Shown here: positions 1-5,301 of the stretch, one piece after another
Layout of the letters: each line of letters begins with the position of its first letter
How positions within the stretch are numbered: the first letter of the stretch is position 1
Assembly: GCF_900766215.1 (NCBI RefSeq)
Contig: NZ_CAAFUQ010000049.1
Span: 1 to 5,704 of the forward strand
Source of the DNA: an uncultured Finegoldia sp.
GTDB taxonomy: Bacteria; Bacillota; Clostridia; Tissierellales; Peptoniphilaceae
Length of the DNA stretch: 5,704 bases
Direction: 5' to 3'
Notes under the pieces: generated by a model
What the model saw: only the letters and a program-made list of their open reading frames with translations
What the model was told of the DNA's origin: nothing
The model's database searches: none
Program-made: the position numbers and the translations under genes

Positions 1-14
1 CTATATTTTTTCAT
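1..14 (-). CDS. Start of IS3-family transposase orfA (first four codons only)
   Basis: An ATG at 14-12 is followed by codons for Lys, Lys and Tyr, and the reading frame leaves the window at position 1. A GGAGG box at 30-26 precedes it with an 11-nt spacing, somewhat long but usable. In IS3-family elements, orfA encodes a small helix-turn-helix protein that binds the element ends. Together with the downstream DDE orfB it makes the active transposase by ribosomal frameshifting. Too little is visible to confirm any domain; the assignment rests on position inside the terminal repeat and on the characteristic Met-Lys-Lys-Tyr opening. Confidence 0.55.
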
Positions 15-15
15 G

Positions 16-68
16 AAAAAACTGACCTCCTCTAAGTTGGTTTTAGGTCCAACTTTTTGGGGTCAGTT
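16..68 (-). terminator. Nested hairpin at the insertion sequence end, terminator-like and covering the orfA ribosome binding site
   Basis: On the minus strand AACTGACC (68-61) pairs perfectly with GGTCAGTT (27-20). Inside it AAGTTGG (55-49) pairs perfectly with CCAACTT (40-34) around an 8-nt loop. CC (60-59) can also pair with GG (30-29), leaving one bulged base. Six T residues (21-16) follow the 3' arm. A transcript arriving from frr would form this fold and could terminate. If it did not, the GGAGG box (30-26) of orfA would be buried in the stem. Pairing is seen directly; function is inference. Confidence 0.6.
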
Positions 69-70
69 CA
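46..70 (-). repeat. Candidate terminal inverted repeat of the insertion sequence
   Basis: The outer 25 nt of the element start with TG at position 70 and carry the CTGACCCC and AAAAAGTTGG blocks typical of IS150-group ends. The partner repeat is outside the window, so the inner boundary is approximate. The innermost bases also form one arm of an internal hairpin. Confidence 0.65.
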
Positions 71-93
71 CTAACTGGGGGTTTTCTTCTTAC

Positions 94-126
94 AAAAAAA
101 TCTATTCATAATTAGAATAGATTTTT
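94..126 (-). terminator. Intrinsic terminator of the pyrH-frr unit
   Basis: A perfect 12-bp inverted repeat (126-115 with 107-96) encloses a 7-nt loop. On the minus strand it ends in an uninterrupted run of seven T residues (100-94), starting 17 nt after the frr stop codon. The stem is almost all A-T, so it may be of modest strength. The A/T-rich flanks could let it act on both strands. Confidence 0.75.
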
Positions 127-142
127 AGATTTATATAAATTT

Positions 143-700
143 TTAGATTTCCATTAATTCTGTTTCCTTATCCGTAACAATACCATCAATTTCTTTAGTT
201 AATTTATCTGTTAAAGATTGTATATCATCAAGTAAAACATGTAATTCATCTTCAGATATTTCGGCATTTTTTTCCATTTTTTTTGCATCATCTACAGAGT
301 CTCTTCTAATAGATCTTATGGTTACCTTAGATTTTTCTCCATATTCTTTAACTACTTTTGTTAATTCTTTTCTTCTATCTTCTGTTAATTGCGGAAATGG
401 TAATCTTATAATATTTCCGTCATTAGAAGGAGTTATCCCTAGGTTAGAAGCTTGAATTTGTTTTTCTATTTCTTTCATTATAGATTTATCCCATGGTTGA
501 ATTGTAAGTAATCTAGCTTCTGGAGCGGAAATAGTAGCAACCTGCTTTAAAGGTGTAGCAGTTCCATAATAATCTACCATAATATTATCTAATATACTAG
601 GATTAGCTCTACCAGCTCTTACAGTTTTTAAGTCTTCTCTTAAAGCATGTAAAGTCTTATCCGCTTTTGCTTGCATATCTTTTAAAATTTGTTTACTCAT
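143..700 (-). CDS. frr: Ribosome recycling factor (RRF)
   Basis: RRF works with EF-G in the cytoplasm to split the post-termination ribosome complex and release mRNA and tRNA. The protein is 185 residues, the usual length for bacterial RRF. It shows family hallmarks in order: the N-terminal helix leading to KTVRAGRANPSILD, then VDYYGTATPLKQVATIS, LLTIQPWDKS, NDGNIIRLPFPQLTEDRRKEL and the closing helix with TDKLTKEID. The start at 700 (ATG, Met-Ser-Lys-Gln) is preferred over an in-frame ATG at 739. It matches the family N-terminus and has GAGGGGG at 713-707 with 6 nt spacing, while the upstream codons lie inside pyrH. The first 8 nt overlap the end of pyrH, which points to coupled translation. 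A terminator follows. In many Firmicutes uppS and cdsA come next; here an insertion sequence end does. Confidence 0.97.
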   Translation of the reverse strand: MSKQILKDMQAKADKTLHALREDLKTVRAGRANPSILDNIMVDYYGTATPLKQVATISAPEARLLTIQPWDKSIMKEIEKQIQASNLGITPSNDGNIIRLPFPQLTEDRRKELTKVVKEYGEKSKVTIRSIRRDSVDDAKKMEKNAEISEDELHVLLDDIQSLTDKLTKEIDGIVTDKETELMEI

Positions 701-1412
701 TTTTATCCCCCTCAACAATTGTTCCAATATTTTCTCCATGAGAAACTCTAATTATATTTTTAGGATCATCTATGCCAAAAACCACTAATCCCATATTATT
801 TTCCATGCAAAGTGATGTCGCTGTTGCATCCATTATCCCTAAGCCTTTGTTTAAAATATCAATATAAGTAAGTTTATCGTATTTGATTGCATTTTTATTT
901 TTATTAGGATCAGAATCGTATATACCATCTGTTCCTCTTTTACCTGCTAAAATAACATCAGCGTTAATTTCTACTGCTCTTAACGCAGCTGTTGTATCAG
1001 TAGAAAAATATGGTAATCCTGTTCCTGCAGCAAAAATTACAATTCTACCTTTTTCAATATGTCTTATCGCTCTCCTTCTAATATAAGGTTCTGCAACTTG
1101 TTTCATATCTATTGCTGTTTGTACTCTTGTTTGAATACCTTTTGCTTCCAAAGATGCTTGTAATCTCAAAGCATTTATTGTCGTTCCTAACATTCCCATT
1201 GAGTCCGATGTAGCTCTATCAATTTTAGATGATCTTCCTCTCCAGAAATTTCCACCACCAACAACAATAGCAATTTCTAATCCTTCTTCGTGGACAGCTT
1301 TTATAGAATCGCAAATATTTTCTATAATATCATCATCTAATCCGTGTCCTTGGTCTCCACTTAAAGCTTCACCGCTTAATTTTAGTAGAACTCTTTTATA
1401 TTTTAAACTCAA
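693..1412 (-). CDS. pyrH: Uridylate kinase (UMP kinase)
   Basis: PyrH phosphorylates UMP to UDP using ATP, the step feeding all pyrimidine nucleotides. It is a cytoplasmic hexamer of the amino acid kinase fold, usually controlled by GTP and UTP. The protein has 239 residues, normal for the family. Visible motifs are KRVLLKLSGEAL (6-17), the glycine-rich VGGGNFWRG (51-59), MGMLGT (72-77), AGTGLPYFSTDTTAALRA (129-146), GTDGIYDSDP (160-169) and the C-terminal IMDATATSLC (193-202). The start is a TTG at 1412-1410; no ATG lies nearby, Met-Ser-Leu-Lys-Tyr-Lys-Arg fits the family N-terminus, and AGGAGGG sits just upstream. The gene has its own promoter and follows a strong terminator, so it is probably transcribed apart from tsf. 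It overlaps frr by 8 nt. Confidence 0.97.
   Translation of the reverse strand: MSLKYKRVLLKLSGEALSGDQGHGLDDDIIENICDSIKAVHEEGLEIAIVVGGGNFWRGRSSKIDRATSDSMGMLGTTINALRLQASLEAKGIQTRVQTAIDMKQVAEPYIRRRAIRHIEKGRIVIFAAGTGLPYFSTDTTAALRAVEINADVILAGKRGTDGIYDSDPNKNKNAIKYDKLTYIDILNKGLGIMDATATSLCMENNMGLVVFGIDDPKNIIRVSHGENIGTIVEGDKNE
707..713 (-). promoter_or_regulatory. Ribosome binding site of frr, inside the pyrH coding region
   Basis: GAGGGGG on the minus strand lies 6 nt before the ATG at 700, within the Glu-Gly-Asp codons near the end of pyrH. It is what decides the frr start against the longer reading frame beginning at 739, and it supports translational coupling with pyrH. Confidence 0.8.
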
Positions 1413-1416
1413 AATT

Positions 1417-1423
1417 CCCTCCT
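1417..1423 (-). promoter_or_regulatory. Ribosome binding site fixing the TTG start of pyrH
   Basis: AGGAGGG on the minus strand lies 4 nt before the TTG at 1412. Spacing is short, but the box is strong and no other start codon is near. It supports a true non-ATG start. Confidence 0.75.
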
Positions 1424-1450
1424 AATTAATAATAAGGTTTTCTTTAATTA

Positions 1451-1479
1451 ATCATACCAAATTAACATTTTAAAATCAA
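1451..1479 (-). promoter_or_regulatory. Promoter of pyrH-frr
   Basis: On the minus strand TTGATT (1479-1474) is separated by 17 nt from TATGAT (1456-1451). The spacer ends in TGG, giving an extended -10 element. Matches to the sigma-70/SigA consensus are 4 of 6 and 5 of 6. It lies between the tsf terminator and pyrH. Transcription would start near 1444, about 30 nt before the TTG start. Confidence 0.75.
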
Positions 1480-1497
1480 TATGATACTATGTAAAAT

Positions 1498-1526
1498 AAA
1501 AAAAGCTGCAATATAGAAATTGCAGC
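1498..1526 (-). terminator. Strong intrinsic terminator after tsf
   Basis: GCTGCAAT (1526-1519) and ATTGCAGC (1512-1505) form a perfect 8-bp stem with a 6-nt loop, followed by seven T residues (1504-1498) on the minus strand. It begins 8 nt after the tsf stop codon. This is the clearest terminator in the window and should separate rpsB-tsf from pyrH-frr. Confidence 0.9.
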
Positions 1527-1534
1527 AATAATTT

Positions 1535-2209
1535 TTATTGACCCATTTGTTTTTTTACTTCTTCAGCAAAATCTTCGTTTTTCTTTTCTAAACCTTCGCC
1601 AACTTCAAATCTAGCAAATCTACGTATTTTAATATTTTCACCGATTTTGGCAATTAAATCTGTTAATAATTGTTCAACAGATTTGTTAGGATCTTTAATA
1701 AATGGTTGTTCTAATAAGCAAATTTGAGAATAAAATTTATTAATTCTTCCTTCAACTTTTTTTTCTGCTATCATTTTTGCCTTATCTTCAGGAACATTCT
1801 TACCATCATTTTCATTTAATGCTTGGTGAATTAATACTTCTTTTTCTTTTTCTACTTCTTCTGCAGGAACTTCTTCACGACTAACGTATTTTGGATTTGA
1901 TGCTACAACTTGCATAGCAATATCTTTAGCAAAGTTCTTGAATTCTTCATTTTTAGCAACGAAATCTGTTTCACTATTGATTTCAACAATAGCAGCAATT
2001 TTTCCGCCGTGAATATAAGTTTCAACAATACCTTCAGATGCTAATCTTCCAGCTTTTTTTTCTGCTCCAGCAAGTCCTTTTTCTCTTAAAAGGTCAATTG
2101 CTTTTTCAATATTTCCATCTGCTTCAGTTAGGACTTTCTTACAGTCCATCATTCCTGCGGCAGTTTTTTCTCTTAATTCTTTTACCATACTAGCAGTAAT
2201 TTGTGCCAT
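1535..2209 (-). CDS. tsf: Elongation factor Ts, short form
   Basis: EF-Ts is the nucleotide exchange factor that releases GDP from EF-Tu in the cytoplasm. The N-terminal UBA-like region carries LREKTAAGMMDCKKVL (12-27). The EF-Tu contact signature EINSETDFVAKN is at 76-87, with the TDFV core at 81-84. The conserved C-terminal part follows with HPKYVS-like NPKYVS (105-110), EGRINKFYSQICLLEQPF (153-170) and RRFARFEVGEGLEKK (196-210). At 224 residues it is shorter than the roughly 290 of E. coli or Bacillus proteins. The NPKYVS block follows soon after the TDFV region, so a segment of about 70 residues in the duplicated core is absent; short EF-Ts forms are known in other bacteria. The ATG start has GGAGG (2221-2217) at 7 nt. 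It follows rpsB, as in most bacteria, across an attenuator-like hairpin. Confidence 0.97.
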   Translation of the reverse strand: MAQITASMVKELREKTAAGMMDCKKVLTEADGNIEKAIDLLREKGLAGAEKKAGRLASEGIVETYIHGGKIAAIVEINSETDFVAKNEEFKNFAKDIAMQVVASNPKYVSREEVPAEEVEKEKEVLIHQALNENDGKNVPEDKAKMIAEKKVEGRINKFYSQICLLEQPFIKDPNKSVEQLLTDLIAKIGENIKIRRFARFEVGEGLEKKNEDFAEEVKKQMGQ

Positions 2210-2230
2210 TTTATTACCTCCAATTGAATT

Positions 2231-2279
2231 AAAAAGCGACTGTCAAACAATTATTTAATTTTAAGTTTAACCGTCGCTT
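2231..2279 (-). terminator. Hairpin with U-run between rpsB and tsf, probable attenuator
   Basis: On the minus strand AAGCGAC (2279-2273) pairs with GTCGCTT (2240-2234). After one G-A mismatch, GTTAAAC (2271-2265) pairs with GTTTGAC (2248-2242) through seven pairs including one G-U. The loop is 16 nt and A/T-rich. A run of five T residues (2235-2231) closes the 3' side. It starts 8 nt after the rpsB stop. Only about 20 nt separate it from the tsf start, with no room for a promoter, so tsf must depend on readthrough; partial termination or an mRNA-processing structure is the best reading. Confidence 0.7.
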
Positions 2280-2287
2280 ATTTTTTA

Positions 2288-3100
2288 TTATTCTTCGTCT
2301 GATTGTTCTTCAGAATTTTCAACAAATTCTTTTAAATCTTCTTCTGATACTGATTCTTCTGTTTCAGATTCTTCTGTATCATTTTCAGTTTCAGAATAAA
2401 CTTCTTCTGAATCTTCACGACCTTGATTTGCTTCAATAACAGCATCAGCAATTGTAGAAGTTAATAGTTTAACTGCTCTAATTGCATCATCATTACCAGG
2501 AATAGCTATGTCCAATTCATCTGGATCACAGTTAGTATCTACTATACCTACAACTGGTATTCCCAATATTTTTGCTTCGTGAACAGCAATGTATTCTTTT
2601 TTAGGATCAACTACGAATAATACACTTGGCATTTTAGTCATTTTTCTAATACCACCAAGGTTTTTTTCTAGTTTTTCTCTTTCTCTTTCTAATTGGCTAA
2701 CTTCTTTTTTAGGTAAAAGATCGAATGTTCCATCTTCTTCCATTTCATATAATTGGTGAAGTCTATTAATTCTTGTTTTAATAGTTTTGTAGTTTGTTAA
2801 CATACCACCTAACCATCTTTGGCTTACATAATGTTGTCCACATCTTTTAGCTTCTGTTTCGATTGCTTCTTGAGCTTGTTTTTTTGTTCCTACGAAAAGA
2901 ACTTCTCCACCATCTGCAACGATGTCTCTTACATAATTGTAAGCATCATCAATTTGTTTTACAGTTTTTTGAAGATCTATAATATAGATTCCATTTCTTT
3001 CTGTAAATATAAATTTTGACATTTTTGGGTTCCATCTTCTTGTTTGATGTCCAAAGTGAACCCCAGCTTCTAACAATGATTTCATTGATACTACTGACAT
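2288..3100 (-). CDS. rpsB: 30S ribosomal protein S2
   Basis: S2 is a late-binding protein of the small ribosomal subunit, on its solvent side between head and body. Family signatures are clear: LLEAGVHFGHQTRRWNPKM (9-27), IIDLQKT (40-46), LFVGTKKQAQEAI (68-80), QRWLGGMLTN (94-103), and PSVLFVVDPKKEYIAVHEA (158-176) followed by LGIPVVGIVDTNCDPD (179-194) and PGNDDAIRAV (201-210). The length of 270 exceeds the 240-250 usual in Firmicutes because of a C-terminal tail (about 229-270) in which some 22 of 42 residues are Asp or Glu and only one is basic. The ATG at 3100 has GGAGG at 8 nt. The gene has its own promoter and a structured leader. S2 represses its own synthesis through the leader in E. 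coli; that the same holds here is only an inference. Confidence 0.98.
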   Translation of the reverse strand: MSVVSMKSLLEAGVHFGHQTRRWNPKMSKFIFTERNGIYIIDLQKTVKQIDDAYNYVRDIVADGGEVLFVGTKKQAQEAIETEAKRCGQHYVSQRWLGGMLTNYKTIKTRINRLHQLYEMEEDGTFDLLPKKEVSQLEREREKLEKNLGGIRKMTKMPSVLFVVDPKKEYIAVHEAKILGIPVVGIVDTNCDPDELDIAIPGNDDAIRAVKLLTSTIADAVIEANQGREDSEEVYSETENDTEESETEESVSEEDLKEFVENSEEQSDEE

Positions 3101-3191
3101 TTTTTCTACCTCCGTTTTTTTCCTCCAGACGACTCATCTACAAATGCGACAATTAAGCAACTGCATCTGTATCATCGACTGTGTGTTTTAC
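3101..3191 (-). promoter_or_regulatory. Structured 5' leader of rpsB, candidate autoregulatory RNA
   Basis: The inferred transcript has a leader of about 90 nt. The core is a nine-pair stem, TACAGATGC (3171-3163) with GCATTTGTA (3147-3139), including one G-U pair. It can continue outward, past an internal loop, through CGAT (3177-3174) with GTCG (3133-3130) and, after a T-T mismatch, CAG (3181-3179) with CTG (3128-3126). The hairpin ends where the tandem GGAGG boxes begin. There is no U-run, so translational rather than terminator-type control would be expected. I do not recognise it as a named RNA family. Confidence 0.45.
3109..3126 (-). promoter_or_regulatory. Tandem GGAGG boxes before rpsB
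   Basis: Two GGAGG boxes lie on the minus strand at 3126-3122 and 3113-3109. The second is 8 nt from the rpsB ATG and is the working ribosome binding site. The first is 21 nt from that ATG and has no start codon at a useful distance. It touches the base of the leader hairpin, so it may be a standby site, a regulatory element or chance. Confidence 0.6.
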
Positions 3192-3197
3192 TTTCAA

Positions 3198-3226
3198 AGT
3201 ATATCATATATGTTTTTATTTTTCAA
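3198..3226 (-). promoter_or_regulatory. Promoter of rpsB, overlapping the end of topA
   Basis: On the minus strand TTGAAA (3226-3221) and TATACT (3203-3198) are separated by 17 nt, and TGA just before the -10 box makes it an extended -10. Each box matches 5 of 6 consensus bases. The -35 box lies in the last codons of topA. Transcription would start near 3191. Confidence 0.8.
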
Positions 3227-5282
3227 GCTTTTTATAATCACATTTTTCATTAGAACAAAGAATGGATTCTCCATGCCTATTTTTTCTATGAACTAGTAAA
3301 CTACCACATTCAGGACATTTTTCACCTGTAGGCTTATCCCATAAAGCGAAGTCGCAATTCGGATAATTTTCACATCCATAAAAAACTTTACCTCTTTTAG
3401 AAACTTTTTCTATTATTCTGTGACCACATTTTGGGCATTTTACTTTAGTATCTTTTACAATAGTTTCAGTATATTTGCAATCAGGAAAAGCACTACAGCC
3501 AATAAACTTTCCATTTCTTCCGTGTTTTATTACCAAATCATTGCCACATTCAGGGCATTTACGTCCAATTGGTTCGTCTTTAACTTTAAATTTATCTTGT
3601 GCATTTTTTGCATTGATTAAATCTTCATTAAATCCATCATAAAAATCTCTAATTACTTTTTTCCATTCAACGTCATTTTCAGCAATATTATCTAATTCAT
3701 TCTCCATTTCAGCAGTGAATTTTTCATTAATAATTGAATCAAAATATTTAACTACAAATTCACAAACTTTTTCTCCGATTTCTGTTGTATAAAATTTTTT
3801 ATCTTTTAATTCAACATAATTTCTAGACAAAATGCTGCTTATAATCGATGCATATGTGCTTGGCCTTCCTATTCCATCTTCTTCAAGAGTTTTTACCAAG
3901 CTAGCTTCTGTATATCGTGGTTTTGGTTTAGTAAAATGTTGTTTTGACTCTATCTTTCTTGAATTTAAACTTTCTTTTTCTTCTAATTCTGGTAACTCAC
4001 TATCTTTAGTGTTTAGCGAATAAACTCTTGTAAATCCATCAAAGATTACTACATTTCCATTCGATCTAAAAGTATATCCATTATTATCAAAATCTATCGA
4101 TGTAGATAAATATCTCGCATCTTTCATTTGACTTGCAACTGTTCTTTCCCAAATCAATTTATATAATTTGTACTGATCATCTGTCAAATACTTTTTAATT
4201 TCGTTAGGCCTTCTTGTTACAGAAGAAGGTCTTATTCCCTCGTGTGCATCTTGGGATCCTTTTTTCTTTTTGGAATAATCATATCCTTTCGTAGCGTATT
4301 GTTTCCCATAAAGTTCATTAATAATACTTAAGCAATCATTGACACATACATGAGATATTCTTGTTGAATCAGTTCTCATATAAGTTATCAAACCTACAGA
4401 ACCTTCACTTCCTAAGCTAATTCCTTCATATAATTGTTGAGCAATTCTCATTGTTTTAGAAGTTTGAAAATACAACTTTTTATAAGCTTCTTGTTGAAGA
4501 GTTGATGTCGTAAATGGTGCATATGGTTTTCTAGATTTTTTTTGTTGTTTAATAGATTCCACAATAAATTTGTCAGACAATTCTTCTAATATTTTATTAG
4601 CTTCATCCTCATTATTAATATTTATTTTATTGGATTTATCTTTTGGAGAATAGTAAAGTTCTGAATCAAATTCTAGACTATTCTTTGATAAGTTTGCATG
4701 AATTGACCAGTATTCTTCTGGTTCAAACTCTCTAATCTCTTTTTCTCTTTCACAAATTAATCTTAAGGCTACAGACTGTACTCTACCAGCACTTAGGCCA
4801 GATTTAACTTTCTTCCACAATAACGGAGAAATGCTATAACCTACTATACGATCTAAAACTCTTCTTGCTTGTTGAGCATCTACCAATTTTAAATCGATAG
4901 CTTCAGGTTTTTTTATTGCCTCTTTTACAGAGTCTTTAGTTATCTCTTGGAATTTTACTCTATTTTCTTCCTTTGGATTTATACCTAACAAATAGCACAA
5001 ATGCCAAGAAATAGCTTCTCCTTCCCTATCAGGGTCGGTTGCCAAGAATATTTTTTGAGAATTTTTGTAATCTTTTTTTAAAGAATTTATTACACTGGCT
5101 TTACCACGCACATTAATATATTGTGGTTCAAAATCATTCTCTATATCTATGCCTAGTTTACTTTTTGGTAAATCTCTTAAATGACCTATTGTAGCTACAA
5201 CTTTATATCCTGACCCTAACATTTTTTGAATCGTTTTTGCTTTAGTTGGAGATTCTACTACCACTAGCTTTTTATTTGCCAT
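3216..5282 (-). CDS. topA: DNA topoisomerase I (type IA, omega protein)
   Basis: TopA relaxes negative supercoils by cutting one strand and passing the other through, with a 5'-phosphotyrosine intermediate. The 688 residues are close to Bacillus TopA. The N-terminal Toprim domain (about 1-115) has catalytic Glu10 in VVESPTKAKTI and the metal-binding acids Asp83, Asp85 and Glu87 in ATDPDREGE. SAGRVQSVALRL is at 164-175. The active-site tyrosine is Tyr301 in GLITYMRTDSTR with Arg303 beside it, and the DAHEGIRP motif is at 345-352. LEEDGIGRPSTYA (466-478) closes the core. Three C-terminal tetracysteine zinc fingers follow: Cys576/579/596/602, Cys616/619/637/643 and Cys656/659/676/681. All key residues are intact. 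The ATG at 5282 has AAGGA at 10 nt. The CYTH gene ends 19 nt upstream, suggesting cotranscription. No terminator is seen after topA, so readthrough into rpsB is possible. Confidence 0.98.
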   Translation of the reverse strand: MANKKLVVVESPTKAKTIQKMLGSGYKVVATIGHLRDLPKSKLGIDIENDFEPQYINVRGKASVINSLKKDYKNSQKIFLATDPDREGEAISWHLCYLLGINPKEENRVKFQEITKDSVKEAIKKPEAIDLKLVDAQQARRVLDRIVGYSISPLLWKKVKSGLSAGRVQSVALRLICEREKEIREFEPEEYWSIHANLSKNSLEFDSELYYSPKDKSNKININNEDEANKILEELSDKFIVESIKQQKKSRKPYAPFTTSTLQQEAYKKLYFQTSKTMRIAQQLYEGISLGSEGSVGLITYMRTDSTRISHVCVNDCLSIINELYGKQYATKGYDYSKKKKGSQDAHEGIRPSSVTRRPNEIKKYLTDDQYKLYKLIWERTVASQMKDARYLSTSIDFDNNGYTFRSNGNVVIFDGFTRVYSLNTKDSELPELEEKESLNSRKIESKQHFTKPKPRYTEASLVKTLEEDGIGRPSTYASIISSILSRNYVELKDKKFYTTEIGEKVCEFVVKYFDSIINEKFTAEMENELDNIAENDVEWKKVIRDFYDGFNEDLINAKNAQDKFKVKDEPIGRKCPECGNDLVIKHGRNGKFIGCSAFPDCKYTETIVKDTKVKCPKCGHRIIEKVSKRGKVFYGCENYPNCDFALWDKPTGEKCPECGSLLVHRKNRHGESILCSNEKCDYKKLEK

Positions 5283-5292
5283 TAAAAGTCGA

Positions 5293-5298
5293 TCCTTT
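5293..5298 (-). promoter_or_regulatory. Ribosome binding site of topA
   Basis: AAAGGA on the minus strand lies in the 19-nt gap after the CYTH gene stop, 10 nt before the topA ATG. It is weaker than the GGAGG boxes of the ribosomal genes. Confidence 0.6.
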
Positions 5299-5301
5299 CT
5301 G

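Larger units (their letters stand above)
1..70 (-). mobile_element. End of an IS3-family (IS150-like) insertion sequence, cut by the window edge
   Basis: Read on the minus strand, position 70 begins TGAACTGACCCC followed by AAAAAGTTGGAC. This closely resembles the terminal inverted repeats I know from IS150-type members of the IS3 family, which start with TG and carry the CTGACCCC and AAAGTT blocks. About 55 nt further in there is a GGAGG ribosome binding site and an ATG opening Met-Lys-Lys-Tyr, typical of the first ORF (orfA) of these elements. The element is read in the same direction as the upstream housekeeping genes. IS3-family elements usually make 3-5 bp target duplications, so the adjacent plus-strand bases 71-74 (CTAA) are the candidate duplicated site. 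The other end lies outside the window, so completeness and activity cannot be judged. Confidence 0.75.

Noticed and set aside
121..150. Twelve-base direct repeat (121-132 and 139-150) around the frr stop codon
   Set aside because: It is A/T-rich low-complexity sequence partly used by the terminator stem; chance is a sufficient explanation.
2241..2246. Perfect -35 hexamer TTGACA on the minus strand before tsf
   Set aside because: It lies in the rpsB-tsf hairpin. At 16-18 nt spacing the expected -10 falls in the ribosome binding site of tsf and matches nothing like TATAAT.
2949..3137. 62-residue minus-strand reading frame starting in the rpsB leader
   Set aside because: It overlaps rpsB in another frame, its start lies in the leader hairpin region with no ribosome binding site, and it has no recognisable content.
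3169..3197. A second possible rpsB promoter, TTGAAA with TGATAC at 17 nt, inside the leader
   Set aside because: The -10 candidate matches only two of six consensus bases, and the promoter just upstream is far better.
5283..5301. Possible separate promoter or terminator between the CYTH gene and topA
   Set aside because: The gap is only 19 nt and holds the topA ribosome binding site; no hairpin or promoter boxes fit in it.
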